From assembly GCF_016650635.1 (NCBI RefSeq), contig NZ_JAEKFI010000004.1:1126001-1190000 (forward strand): a stretch of 64,000 nucleotides of DNA. Direction: 5' to 3'. Positions 10,708 to 19,033 of the stretch are shown piece after piece; positions within the stretch are counted from its first letter, which is position 1; the number at the start of each line of letters is the position of its first letter. The notes beneath the pieces were generated by a model. The model was not told the DNA's origin. It saw only the letters and a program-made list of their open reading frames with translations, and searched no databases. A program made the translations under genes and the position numbers. The DNA is from Pseudomonas sp. TH43 (GTDB lineage: Bacteria > Pseudomonadota > Gammaproteobacteria > Pseudomonadales > Pseudomonadaceae).

Positions 10708-11445
10708 TCACATGCCATGTTGCCGGAGCAACCGCTCATAACTGCCATCCGCCTTCATCGCCGCAATCGCCCGATCAAACCCCGCCACAATCTGCTCATG
10801 CTGCGGGTTCTTCAGGCTGACCAGAATATGCAGACTGTTCTCGCTCAACGGCTTGGGCAAAAACTCCACCGCATTGTGCACTTTCGGTGATTCCCGCGCC
10901 AGGTAATAACGCGCGACGAACTCATCCTCCAGCGTCAACTTGACCCGATCCGCCGCCAACATGCGCACGGCCATGGCGAAGTTATGCACAGGGACTTTCT
11001 GCAACGCGGTGTCGGCATCGAACGGCGCCGAATAGGCGTAACCGCGCACCACCGCAATCGGATAAGTGTGCAGTTGCTGCAAGTTGCTGTAATCGAGCGG
11101 GGTGTCTTTACGCTTGAGAAAGCGGATGCGGTTGAGCAGGTACTCACCGGAAAAAACTCCGAGTTTGGTGCGCTCGTCGTTGTACCAGGCGTTGACCAAG
11201 ACGTCGTAACGCCCTTCGCCAACCCCCAATAACGCCCGCGCCCACGGTACTTGTTCATAGCCGCTGGCATAACCGGCGCGGGCCAGCGCAGTGCTGACGA
11301 TATCGGTGGCCAACCCACCATTGACCAGCGTGTCATCGGTAAACGGCGGCCAGATATCGAACACCAGCCTCAGCTTATCCGCGACAGCGGTCTGAGCCAG
11401 CAGGAGCAATCCGATCAAAGCAAAGGCTCGATGCAATCGCGGCAT
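10708..11445 (-). CDS. Periplasmic amino-acid-type substrate-binding protein
   Basis: A 245-residue SBP_bac_3-type protein with a Sec signal peptide (hydrophobic FALIGLLLLAQTAVA, cleavage near residue 22). The mature part starts KLRLVFDIWPPFTDD, the usual first strand of solute-binding domains of this class. No permease or ATPase gene lies beside it, so it may be an orphan binding protein feeding a distant transporter or a sensor. The ligand is unknown. Confidence 0.8.
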   Translation of the reverse strand: MPRLHRAFALIGLLLLAQTAVADKLRLVFDIWPPFTDDTLVNGGLATDIVSTALARAGYASGYEQVPWARALLGVGEGRYDVLVNAWYNDERTKLGVFSGEYLLNRIRFLKRKDTPLDYSNLQQLHTYPIAVVRGYAYSAPFDADTALQKVPVHNFAMAVRMLAADRVKLTLEDEFVARYYLARESPKVHNAVEFLPKPLSENSLHILVSLKNPQHEQIVAGFDRAIAAMKADGSYERLLRQHGM

Positions 11446-11700
11446 GCTTGAAAATCCTTAGCGGGCGGTTCGCCCAGCATGTTTTCAGTCAAAACCCCAA
11501 GGCCCCGTACCGGCAAAACCCAGGCACTAACATTAGCTCAATAGAGCCAGTGCACAGCGCTCTCCAGCAGATTACACAAAGAAGACAGCGGCGCGAGAAA
11601 GGAATGATGGCATTTTGACCTTTGTCACAGACTCTTACGCCATACAGACATCTTTGACGTGGGCGCTTAGTATCGGGCGACACGTTCAAGGAATCGAAAA

Positions 11701-12153
11701 ATGACAATCGAGTGGATCTGCAAACATCACAGTGATCTGGGCAAGGAGCAGCTGTACGCCTTGCTGAAGCTACGGTCGGAAGTGTTCGTGGTCGAACAGA
11801 AATGTGTGTATCCCGATCTCGATGGCCAGGATCTGGAGGGTGATACCCACCATTTGATGGGTTGGGAGGATGATCAGTTGATGGCGTACCTGCGCCTGCT
11901 GGATCCGGAACTACAGGGCGGCGACGTGGTGATTGGCCGCGTGATCACCGCGCCGCAAGGGCGAGGCAAGGGGCTGGGCCACGAAATGATGGAGCAGGCG
12001 CTGAAACAGGCCGAGAAGCATTGGCCGCAAGTGCCGATCTATCTGTCGGCGCAGGCACATTTGCAGGGGTATTACGGCAAGTACGGTTTCGTGGTGGCGG
12101 GCGAGGAGTATGTGGAGGACGGCATTCCGCATATCGGCATGCGCCGCTCTTAA
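11701..12153 (+). CDS. GNAT family N-acetyltransferase, ElaA-like
   Basis: A 150-residue GNAT protein. VIGRVITAPQGRGKGLGHEMM gives the acetyl-CoA pyrophosphate loop (Q/R-x-x-G-x-G/A type) near residue 85, and the N-terminal LRSEVFVVEQKCVYPDLDGQD is the ElaA signature. The acceptor substrate is unknown. The ATG follows AAGGAA at 11689. Single gene followed by a REP pair. Confidence 0.85.
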   Translation: MTIEWICKHHSDLGKEQLYALLKLRSEVFVVEQKCVYPDLDGQDLEGDTHHLMGWEDDQLMAYLRLLDPELQGGDVVIGRVITAPQGRGKGLGHEMMEQALKQAEKHWPQVPIYLSAQAHLQGYYGKYGFVVAGEEYVEDGIPHIGMRRS

Positions 12154-12161
12154 GGCCCTCA

Positions 12162-12233
12162 TCGCAAGCAGGCTCGCTCCCACATTAGATCGGGTGAATG
12201 CGGTCAAAATGTGGGAGCGAGCCTGCTCGCGAA
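12162..12233. repeat. REP pair, outward orientation
   Basis: Complementary-first pair of TGTGGGAGCGAGCCTGCTCGCGA-family units; the left unit is slightly degenerate (ATCGCAAGCAGG). Confidence 0.8.
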
Positions 12234-12258
12234 GGCGTCAGTTCAGGCGAAGCAACTC

Positions 12259-12555
12259 TTATGGATACTCCAACACAGCCTTGATCTGCCGCAGATTGCG
12301 CTCGATCCACCCGCGATCAATCGCCCCCCATTCACGAATCCGATAGCGCCCGGCATGATTGCGTGCGCCCTCTTCCTGCTCGAACTCACACACGATATCC
12401 AGATCGGCCAACGCCGCAATCGTGTCCTGCGCGGTGCGCCGGGGCATGCCGGTGACTTCGGTCAGCGTTGGTACGCTGGGGGCCAGGCCGCTGTCGATCA
12501 GGTACGCCACATAGAGGCGGCGGTAAAAGCTGCTTTTGGTCTTGCTTACGTCCAT
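12259..12555 (-). CDS. Small winged-helix DNA-binding protein
   Basis: A 98-residue protein. Residues about 25-60 (PSVPTLTEVTGMPRRTAQDTI then ALADLDIVCEF) look like a winged helix-turn-helix with recognition helix RRTAQDTIAAL. The rest, with GRYRIREWGAIDRGWI, resembles conserved small Pseudomonas proteins of this kind. Targets and ligand are unknown. No partner gene is coupled to it. Confidence 0.6.
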   Translation of the reverse strand: MDVSKTKSSFYRRLYVAYLIDSGLAPSVPTLTEVTGMPRRTAQDTIAALADLDIVCEFEQEEGARNHAGRYRIREWGAIDRGWIERNLRQIKAVLEYP

Positions 12556-12580
12556 GCATGGGCCCCGTTGATTAGAAAGT

Positions 12581-12628
12581 CAAAAGATCGCAGCCTGCGG
12601 CAGCTCCCACAGGGGCTGCGATCTTTTG
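12581..12628. repeat. inverted repeat, CAAAAGATCGCAGCC family
   Basis: Short inverted pair of the CAAAAGATCGCAGCC / GGCTGCGATCTTTTG family around CAGCTCCCAC, between two minus-strand genes. It can form a long hairpin on either strand. Confidence 0.8.
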
Positions 12629-12632
12629 GTCT

Positions 12633-13124
12633 TCATTGCATATCCCGCCATGTCAGGTACACGCGCAGATCAAATTCGATCTGGTGATACCCCGGCAGCA
12701 TGTGCTCGCACAATTTATAAAACGCTTTGTTGTGATCCGATTCCTTGAAGTGCGCCAGTTCGTGCACGACGATCATTTTCAGAAAGTCCGGCGCAGCCTC
12801 CTTGAACAACGAGGCGATACGAATCTCTTTCCTGGCCTTGAGCTTGCCGCCCTGCACCCGCGAAACCGTGGTGTGCAAACCGAGCGCGCGATGGGTCAGG
12901 TCGAGGCGGTTGTCGAACAGTACTTTGTCGATGGCCGGCGCATTGCGCAGGTATTCCTGCTTCAGATCCAGCGCGTAGGTGTACAGCGCCTTGTCGCTCT
13001 GCACGTCGTGCCGCCCCGAATAACGTTGATCCAGGTATTCACCCAGACGCCCGTCGGCGATCAATTGGCGTACCTGATCCTGGAGTTGCGCGGGATAGGC
13101 CTGGAGGTACTTCAACACAGTCAT
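12633..13124 (-). CDS. YgjP-like metallopeptidase (DUF45/M48-type)
   Basis: A 163-residue protein with HELAH at residues 121-125 and a third likely zinc ligand at H131 (ESDHNKAF), matching the YgjP/WLM-like minimal metallopeptidase family. The start is the ATG giving MTVLKYLQAY. The frame stays open 114 codons further upstream, but that part overlaps the antisense of the GGDEF/EAL gene and has no family similarity. Substrate unknown. Confidence 0.8.
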   Translation of the reverse strand: MTVLKYLQAYPAQLQDQVRQLIADGRLGEYLDQRYSGRHDVQSDKALYTYALDLKQEYLRNAPAIDKVLFDNRLDLTHRALGLHTTVSRVQGGKLKARKEIRIASLFKEAAPDFLKMIVVHELAHFKESDHNKAFYKLCEHMLPGYHQIEFDLRVYLTWRDMQ

Positions 13125-13168
13125 GGACGGGCGACACGGTTCAAAAAAGGTGCGCCAGTGTAGCGAAT

Positions 13169-15292
13169 TCAACCGGGCAGCGCGCTCCAGTCGAAAGGCT
13201 CGGCGAAGCTTGCCGCGTCTTCGGCGATCAACGGCCGCGCGACGAGGAAACCTTGCACGTACTCGCAGCCGTGGGCTTGCAGCCATTGGTATTGCTCGAT
13301 CGTTTCGACCCCTTCGGCGATCACCAGCAAACCGTATTGTTTGCACAGGTTGATCACGCTGCTGACCAATGAGGCGTCGCGGGCAGAGTCCGGCAACCGG
13401 GCGATGAGGTGACGATCCAGCTTGAGCGTGTCCAACTCCAGATCGCGCAGATGCGCCAACGAGCATGGCCCGGAACCGAAGTCATCCAGCGCCACGCGCA
13501 CCCCAAGATTGCGCAACAAACGCAGTTGCTTGCGGGTTTCATCCGGGTTTTGCATCAGCGCTTCTTCGGTGACTTCGACTTCCAGCTGCCGCGGCTGCAA
13601 GGCATGACGTTCCATCACCTGACGCAACTCGGTGACCAGATTGGGCAGACTGAACTGGGTGTTGCTCAAGCTCACGCCAAGCACCAGATCTTCGGCAAAC
13701 AAGGTTTCCCAGGCTTTGCGCTGACCGGCGCCGCGATGATAGATCCAACTGCCCAGCCGACTGATCAGCCGCGCCTCTTCCAGCAATGGCAGGAACAGCC
13801 CCGGCGGGACGTCGCCGACGCTCGGATGCTGCCAGCGCAACAACGCTTCAAAGCCGCGTATCTGCCCGCTATCAATAGCCACCTGCGGCTGATACACCAG
13901 ATTGAAATCGCGGTTTTCGATGGCGGTGCGCACGCTTTCTTCGAGCATCAAGCGCGAGCGGGCGCGGCCATTCATTTCGTGGTCGTAGAAACGATATTGC
14001 TGACGCCCGGCACGCTTGGCTTCGTACATGGCGATGTCGGAGGCGCGCAGCAAACCGTCAAGGTTCGAACCGCAGTCCGGGAACGTCGCGATGCCGATAC
14101 TGGCACCGAGGGCGATATCCAGCCCCTCGATTTGCTGACAGATCGACACGCGCTCGATGAGTTTCTCGGCAATCTTCGCCGCTTGCTCGGGGAACTCCAG
14201 GTCCAGCAACGCGGTGAATTCATCGCCGCCCATGCGCGCAAGAATGTCGAACGGCCGCAGGCACGCTTTCAATTGCTCGGAGACCCAGCGCAACACGCGG
14301 TCGCCGGCATCATGGCCGAGGGAGTCATTGACGCGTTTGAAGCCGTCCAGATCCAGGTACAACAACACCCAACTGCTGTCGCTGCGTTCGCCGCGCAACA
14401 GCAGGTTTTCCACGGTCTGATAGAAGCCTCGCCGATTGAGCAACCCGGTCAGCGGATCAGTAACGGCTTGAAACTCCAGTTGCTGATGCAAATGGCGCAC
14501 AACCGACATGTCCAGCACGGTGACGACCATCGCATGCTGTTCTGCAGGCAACGCGGCGCATGACAACGCCACCGGCACTTGCTGGCCGGGCGCGGTGCGC
14601 AACAACGCATCGTGCAGTCGCAGCGTTTCGCCACGCTTATAACCGGTATAAAACTCGGAATCGGCCCACAACGGGATATGCGGTTTCTGCAAGTAATCGA
14701 GAAACTCCTGACCCTCCAACTCTTTTACCGGCGCATTGAGCAACCGCGAAATCGCCGGGTTGGCGAAACGGATCAGGCCGTCCTCACCCACCACCAGAAT
14801 GCCCTCGGCAGCGTTATCCAGCACCGAGGCGTTGAACGCACGGGCCAGCTCCAGATCATGAGTCAGTCGCTGCAAGGCGCGCCGATTACGCTGGTGCTCC
14901 AGCAACGCCTGCACCTTGGGCTTGAGAATCTGCGGATCGAAAGGTTTGAACAGGTAATCCACCGCACCGCTGGCGTAGCCTTTGATTACGGCGTCCTGGG
15001 ACTGCTCGTTGGCGGTGAGGAAAATGATCGGGGTGAGCCGCGTGCGTTGGCTGCCGCGCATCAACCGCGCGACTTCGAAGCCATCCATGCCCGGCATCTG
15101 CACGTCCAGCAGCACCAGGTCGACGTCGTGTTCAAGCAGAAGATTGAGCGCCTCGAAACCGGAAGCGGCGGTGATGACCTGCCAATCCTGACGCTGCAGC
15201 AACGCGCGCATGCTGATCAGATTTTCAGGGTAATCATCAACGATCAATAAGACAGAGCTGCCTTCACCTGGCTGGGGTTGCGCGCATTCCAT
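13169..15292 (-). CDS. Response regulator with REC-PAS-GGDEF-EAL domains
   Basis: A 707-residue cyclic-di-GMP protein. The REC domain (about residues 12-130) has acidic D19-D20, phospho-acceptor D63 in LLDVQMPGMDG and K116 in LFKPF. A PAS domain follows at about 150-260. The GGDEF domain has an intact GGDEF near residue 360. The EAL domain has EALLRW, EVTEEAL and EGVET, so both synthase and phosphodiesterase sites look preserved. Loop 6 reads DDFGSGPCSL where DDFGTGYSSL is usual. There is no cognate kinase next to it. Which activity dominates cannot be told. Confidence 0.9.
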   Translation of the reverse strand: MECAQPQPGEGSSVLLIVDDYPENLISMRALLQRQDWQVITAASGFEALNLLLEHDVDLVLLDVQMPGMDGFEVARLMRGSQRTRLTPIIFLTANEQSQDAVIKGYASGAVDYLFKPFDPQILKPKVQALLEHQRNRRALQRLTHDLELARAFNASVLDNAAEGILVVGEDGLIRFANPAISRLLNAPVKELEGQEFLDYLQKPHIPLWADSEFYTGYKRGETLRLHDALLRTAPGQQVPVALSCAALPAEQHAMVVTVLDMSVVRHLHQQLEFQAVTDPLTGLLNRRGFYQTVENLLLRGERSDSSWVLLYLDLDGFKRVNDSLGHDAGDRVLRWVSEQLKACLRPFDILARMGGDEFTALLDLEFPEQAAKIAEKLIERVSICQQIEGLDIALGASIGIATFPDCGSNLDGLLRASDIAMYEAKRAGRQQYRFYDHEMNGRARSRLMLEESVRTAIENRDFNLVYQPQVAIDSGQIRGFEALLRWQHPSVGDVPPGLFLPLLEEARLISRLGSWIYHRGAGQRKAWETLFAEDLVLGVSLSNTQFSLPNLVTELRQVMERHALQPRQLEVEVTEEALMQNPDETRKQLRLLRNLGVRVALDDFGSGPCSLAHLRDLELDTLKLDRHLIARLPDSARDASLVSSVINLCKQYGLLVIAEGVETIEQYQWLQAHGCEYVQGFLVARPLIAEDAASFAEPFDWSALPG

Positions 15293-15513
15293 GCTGCTTC
15301 TCTTGTCGGGACTACAGGTCGGTTCCGGTTAAAAACCGTACACATACTGAGCCTTCACTCTAGTCCGGGATCTGTAAAAGCAGTAGCTGTCATCAGGCCA
15401 TCATTTAACCAAAGCCTCGATTTACCGACTAACGGTCACCGCTACAACCCCCGGAAACCGGGATAGATGGCATTTCGACAGGATGTTGACGCCAATCATC
15501 TGCCAAACGGGCG

Positions 15514-15542
15514 TTAACAAAAAACACCTCTACGCTTATAAA
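15514..15542 (+). promoter_or_regulatory. sigma70-type promoter for the alginate lyase
   Basis: TTAACA (5/6 to TTGACA), a 17-base spacer and TATAAA (5/6 to TATAAT) predict a transcript start near 15549, 66 bases before the lyase ATG. The rest of the 322-bp gap 15293-15614 shows nothing else I can support. Confidence 0.6.
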
Positions 15543-15614
15543 GGCCGCCCTTAAAAGGCGCGGACTAGAGCTTCTGGCACCCGCGTTCAGGATGAACTGA
15601 GTGGAAGAACCGAC

Positions 15615-16283
15615 ATGATCGATCTCGCAACCTGGAACCTCAGCGTTCCCGTCGGCAGCCCGCCGTACACCGTCGAAACCTCAAAACTGGTGAAGGGCTT
15701 CAAGGATCAGTACTTCCATTCCGACACCGGCACCTTGTTCTTCTGGTCACCGGTTACCGGGTCAAAAACCGAAAATGCGATTTACCCACGTACGGAACTG
15801 CGTGAGACCTTCAGCAACGGCACGCTGCGTAACTGGTACTACCCGGACGCCGATAACCTGCTGCGCGCGACAGTGACGGTCAACAAAGTGCCGAGCTCAG
15901 GGAAGATCGTCATTGGCCAGATTCACGCGTATGAGAGCCAGAAGCCGCTGGTCAAACTCGAGTACCAATACAAGACCAAAACCGAGACCGGCAACCTGGT
16001 GATCAAAGTGCGCATGCACCCGGACGAGGACGAAAGCCGCGTTATCACCTTGGCGACCGGGATCAAACTGGATCGCGAATTCAATTACCTCATTCACTTG
16101 AGCCCCGGCGGCGCACTCGGCATCAGCGCGGCGGGTTATCAGTGGGATTCACAGATCAGCGCGACATGGCGCAACAAGCCGCTGTATTTCAAGGCAGGTG
16201 TTTATGTGCAGGACAACACCGGGTACACCAGCGAAGGTGGGCAGGTAACCTTCAGCAAACTCGACATCGATCACGACAAATAA
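15615..16283 (+). CDS. Polysaccharide lyase family 7 (alginate lyase)
   Basis: A 222-residue single-domain PL7 enzyme. All three hallmark strands are present: RTELR at 59-63, QIH at 102-104 and YFKAGVYVQ at 191-199, giving the expected catalytic R59, Q102, H104 and Y197. PL7 enzymes cleave alginate by beta-elimination. No signal peptide is seen: the protein starts directly with the catalytic fold (MIDLATWNLSVPVG), so export would need another route. Its last 92 codons and 3' flank are duplicated at 18151-18689. It marks the left edge of the accessory island. Confidence 0.9.
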   Translation: MIDLATWNLSVPVGSPPYTVETSKLVKGFKDQYFHSDTGTLFFWSPVTGSKTENAIYPRTELRETFSNGTLRNWYYPDADNLLRATVTVNKVPSSGKIVIGQIHAYESQKPLVKLEYQYKTKTETGNLVIKVRMHPDEDESRVITLATGIKLDREFNYLIHLSPGGALGISAAGYQWDSQISATWRNKPLYFKAGVYVQDNTGYTSEGGQVTFSKLDIDHDK

Positions 16284-16546
16284 AGTTGCCCATACTCCGA
16301 ACTCTGTGGGAGTTGGCTTGCCAACGATGACGACCTCACAGAGACCTCATATCTTGCAGACCGCACTCGATCCAATTGTAGGAGTGAGCCTGCTCGCGAT
16401 AGCGGTGTGTCATTCAATATTTATGGTCTGATCCACCGCCATCGTGAGCAGGCTCACTCCTACAGGGGTTCAGCTGTGCGCCACAGACTGCGCCATTTCC
16501 GCATTACCAAGAACGCAGTTTATCGCGAGTTCGGCCAGCATGATGA
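16008..16546. repeat. 539-bp direct repeat, copy 1
   Basis: Collinear without gaps to 18151-18689 (constant offset of 2143). It covers the 3' part of the lyase gene, its flank, a single TGTGGGAGTTGGCTTGCCAACGATG unit and the REP pair at 16377. The first ~75 bases are diverged; the last ~460 differ at fewer than about 20 positions by eye. Confidence 0.9.
16377..16464. repeat. REP pair, TGTAGGAGTGAGCCTGCTCGCGA family
   Basis: Inverted pair downstream of the lyase, included in the 539-bp direct repeat. Confidence 0.85.
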
Positions 16547-16631
16547 AGCCTTGCCGCTATCGGGATCGTCCTGTTTTATACAACTTTTGAATCGCAACCG
16601 GTTCTAGCTTAAATCGCAAAAGGCTCTTAAA

Positions 16632-16651
16632 AACTGTCAGTTATTACAGGT
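16632..16651. promoter_or_regulatory. lux-box-like palindrome 1
   Basis: AACTGTCAGTTATTACAGGT has the CTGT-N8-ACAG dyad of LuxR-type operators. A TAGATT hexamer at 16672-16677 lies where a -10 would be if the box were centred at -42.5. The box ends 104 bases before the thioredoxin-like gene. Confidence 0.55.
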
Positions 16652-16755
16652 GACTCACAGCTGCATCGTTCTAGATTCCTCGAAGTGACGCAACAACGCA
16701 GTAAAAAAAGCCAGTAGCAACTTGCACTGCTGACATCACTTCCACGGAGAATCAC

Positions 16756-17085
16756 ATGAGCAGCGAACTTATCAAACACGTCAGCGACGCTAGCTTTGAC
16801 GCGGATGTTCTAAAATCCGCACTACCCGTATTAGTCGATTGTTGGGCGGAATGGTGCAGACCTTGCAAATTGATCGATCCGATATTGGACGAAATCGCTC
16901 GCGACTATCAGGGAAGGATTCAAGTCGTCAAACTTAACGTCGACGAAAATACGCAAATTTCAGCCCGATATAACATCCGTGAACTCCCGAAATTGTTGAT
17001 ATTCGAAAATGGAGATCTAACGAGCATTATAATCAGAAGATTTTCAAAGGATGCAATACTGCTACATCTCGAAAAATTTATTTGA
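16756..17085 (+). CDS. Divergent thioredoxin with CRPC active site
   Basis: A 109-residue protein, the length of E. coli thioredoxin. It has WAEWCRPCK (C34-R-P-C37) in place of the usual WCGPCK and the cis-proline strand RELPKLLIF. The C-terminal glycine-rich segment of thioredoxin is replaced by TSIIIRRFSKDAI. It should be a cytoplasmic thiol-disulfide protein with altered redox potential or partners. Codon use is clearly more AT-rich than the flanking core genes, indicating transfer. The start is supported by CGGAGA 8 bases upstream. It follows lux-box-like site 1 and is the first cargo gene of the island. Confidence 0.8.
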   Translation: MSSELIKHVSDASFDADVLKSALPVLVDCWAEWCRPCKLIDPILDEIARDYQGRIQVVKLNVDENTQISARYNIRELPKLLIFENGDLTSIIIRRFSKDAILLHLEKFI

Positions 17086-17251
17086 AGTTACAATTTGACG
17101 CCGAACTGCTGACTGTAAAAAACCCAGACAACTTAGAATCTGGACAGGCTTATTTATAAAATCAAATCAAATTTAATTAAAAAACTCTGCCCTCACCTGC
17201 AAGAATCTTATTCCCTTACTCGCTGCTTACGCATAGAGAAACCATATAAAA

Positions 17252-17271
17252 ACCTGTCAGTTATTACAGGT
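17252..17271. promoter_or_regulatory. lux-box-like palindrome 2 (best match)
   Basis: ACCTGTCAGTTATTACAGGT: both six-base arms equal those of the classical lux box (ACCTGT and ACAGGT). A weak TAACCT lies at 17293-17298, the expected -10 distance. The box ends 103 bases before the Ig-like gene. About 18 bases upstream of it resemble the sequence upstream of site 3 (cATAGnGAAAcnnTATAAAAAC). Confidence 0.6.
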
Positions 17272-17374
17272 GACAGCCCAATAAATTCAACCTAACCTTA
17301 AAACGCAATACAAAAAAGAGGAAGAGAGAAACAGATTTCCTCACTTGGTTAATTCGAAAAACAAGGACGATAAT

Positions 17375-17665
17375 ATGACAATCATGACACCCTACTTTGA
17401 AACCCCTAACGGCAGCACTATTTGCCGAAACAACAACAATGGCTGGGATGTCTACGGCAAAGGACAGCCAAGAACGCATGTCAGTATTTACATCGCAGAC
17501 AGCGGAGAAAGTCTGGCTGAAGTTTTCTGCGACGAGAATAGTCATTTTTCTGCAAAGCTCAACCTTAAAAACGTTCCCTGTGGTTCTTTACTCATTACTG
17601 CGCGCTGCTCTCTTTCAAGCGAACAATCTCAGTGGAGTCAAAACCTCAACATCGTAATATCTTAA
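17375..17665 (+). CDS. Small Ig-like single-domain protein
   Basis: A 96-residue protein from the ATG at 17375, which has AAGGAC 7 bases upstream; a TTG 30 bases earlier is less likely. The pattern GWDVYGKGQPRTHVSIYI, then a strand pair and LITARCSLSSEQSQWSQNL resembles one repeat of the bacterial Ig-like beta-sandwich found many times in large adhesins, here alone and with no signal peptide. The gene is AT-rich and sits behind lux-box-like site 2. Function unknown; ligand binding or association with a secreted partner is a guess. Confidence 0.6.
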   Translation: MTIMTPYFETPNGSTICRNNNNGWDVYGKGQPRTHVSIYIADSGESLAEVFCDENSHFSAKLNLKNVPCGSLLITARCSLSSEQSQWSQNLNIVIS

Positions 17666-17785
17666 CAACCCAGAGAAAAATCGAGAAAAAAGGGGAGCCA
17701 GATAGATCGCCCCCCTTCTCCTCATTAAATTCTCTGCCTTTCTTCCTCTTCTTTCAGTTAGCTACTGCGTCTTTCCGCTACTACC

Positions 17786-17857
17786 CTCATTAACTTGTAA
17801 TGGAATGGGACAAGAGGGCCTGGTGGAGGTCCAAATCGCAAACTGCGCCAAAGGCGA
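17786..17857 (+). pseudogene. relic of the 19883 gene, body deleted
   Basis: Bases 17786-17800 match 19855-19869 (CTCATTAACTTGTAA) and 17806-17857 match 20101-20152, the same length of 52 bases. Only 5 bases separate them here, versus 231 in the other copy. The body of the small gene was therefore deleted, or never present, between conserved flanks. Confidence 0.65.
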
Positions 17858-17871
17858 AAAATTTCTCCAAC

Positions 17872-17899
17872 AAAAAAACCGCCTCTCGGCGGGTTTTTA
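17872..17899. terminator. fba-type terminator, copy 1
   Basis: AAAAAAACCGCC-TCTC-GGCGGGTTTTT hairpin with A and T tracts on both sides, so usable on both strands. It is a copy of the terminator beyond fba. Confidence 0.7.
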
Positions 17900-17933
17900 T
17901 TATTATTTTTCAAACACTCGGGCTTAGTTAACC

Positions 17934-18135
17934 TTAGCGTTCAACTCACCCTTCAAATACTGCTGATACATCACTCCAACCAGATCGGCTTGATCTTCGA
18001 AGCATTACCCGCAGTACCAAATGTTTCATAACGAGCGATACACGCATCACGCATTGCAGTCACAGTCGCACCGAAGCATTTACGTGGGTCAAAACTCGCT
18101 CGGGTCAGTAGCCATCAGGCGACGCATTGCGCCGG
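17934..18135 (-). pseudogene. fba 3' fragment, older diverged copy
   Basis: Reads as the last ~67 codons of class II aldolase on the minus strand, ending LKGELNAKVN at the same stop position as intact fba (22213). It carries many substitutions and at least one single-base insertion (near 18089) that breaks the frame. The homology stops at GCGCCGG, where the truncated lyase copy begins. It is more diverged than the copy at 20223, hence probably older or from another strain. Confidence 0.8.
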
Positions 18136-18150
18136 AGGATGAAAGATAAC

Positions 18151-18426
18151 GTGCGCATGCTTCTCGATGATAAAGAAAGCCGCGTTATTACCCTGGCCAC
18201 CGAAATAAAACTGGATAACAAATTCAACTACCTCATTCACTTGAGCCCCGGCGGCGCACTCGGCATCAGCGCGGCGGGTTATCAGTGGGATTCACAGATC
18301 AGCGCGACGTGGCGCAACAAGCCGCTGTATTTCAAGGCAGGGGGTTATGTGCAGGACAACTCCGGGTACACCAGCGAGGGTGGGCAGGTAACCTTCAGCA
18401 AACTCGACATCGATCACGACAAATAA
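18151..18426 (+). pseudogene. truncated PL7 alginate lyase copy
   Basis: Encodes only the C-terminal 92 residues of the lyase (KVRM onward). The RTELR and QIH catalytic strands are missing and YFKAGVYVQ has become YFKAGGYVQ. A chimeric open frame starts at TTG 18127 inside the antisense of the fba fragment and gives 99 residues, but nothing suggests it is functional. Confidence 0.85.
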
Positions 18427-18519
18427 TGATGCCCGTACTCCGCACCCTGTGGGAGTTGGCTTGCCAACGATGACGACCTCACGGAGACCTCATATCTTTC
18501 AGACCGCACTCGATCCAAT

Positions 18520-18607
18520 TGTAGGAGTGAGCCTGCTCGCGATAGCGGTGTGTCATTCAATATTTATGGTCTGATCCACCGCCATCGCGAGCAGGCTCAC
18601 TCCTACA
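18520..18607. repeat. REP pair, TGTAGGAGTGAGCCTGCTCGCGA family
   Basis: Copy of the pair at 16377 within the direct repeat. Confidence 0.85.
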
Positions 18608-18930
18608 GGGGTTCAGCTGTGCGCCACAGACTGCGCCATTTCCGCATTATCAAGAACGCGGTTTATCGCGAGTTCGGCCAGCATGATGATCTGCTGAATC
18701 GCCAGAATCGTATGCCGCTGCGACGCGATGGGTGGAGGCTGAATCGATCAAATAACCGAGCACATCGAAAAATACCTGTTTCGTTGAACGCAGGCAGCAC
18801 AACTTGCCTTTTATACAAAAATCGCAGCCTTTGAATTAAACAAGTCCTTTACTCCTCTGCAATCTTGAGTCTCGTACATTTATATTCATCTGATCACTTC
18901 GCCAACCTAGACATAGCGAAACATTATAAA

Positions 18931-18950
18931 AACTGTCATTTATTACAGGA
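18931..18950. promoter_or_regulatory. lux-box-like palindrome 3
   Basis: AACTGTCATTTATTACAGGA keeps the CTGT-N8-ACAG dyad. A TAAGGT at 18972-18977 lies at the expected -10 distance. It ends 83 bases before the 123-aa orphan gene. The sequence from 18690 to here is otherwise unassigned. Confidence 0.55.
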
Positions 18951-19033
18951 TACGACATGCAGCATCTGACGTAAGGTCATCCCTTGTTAGCAGGAAAGTC
19001 TTCTTTCACTAAACATCAACAAGGAAAATAAGC

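Larger units (their letters stand above)
18151..18689. repeat. 539-bp direct repeat, copy 2
   Basis: Second copy of 16008-16546. It joins the fba fragment on its left and unique sequence before lux-box-like site 3 on its right. Confidence 0.9.

Noticed and set aside
11446..11700. Possible small gene or RNA between the binding-protein gene and the GNAT gene
   Set aside because: No convincing frame, hairpin or promoter could be supported by eye.
12633..13466. Longer version of the YgjP-like protease starting at 13466
   Set aside because: The extra 114 residues lie antisense to the GGDEF/EAL gene and are Arg-rich shadow sequence.
18127..18150. Start of a chimeric 99-residue frame joining fba antisense to the lyase fragment
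   Set aside because: It arises from the cassette junction; the lyase part lacks its catalytic strands.
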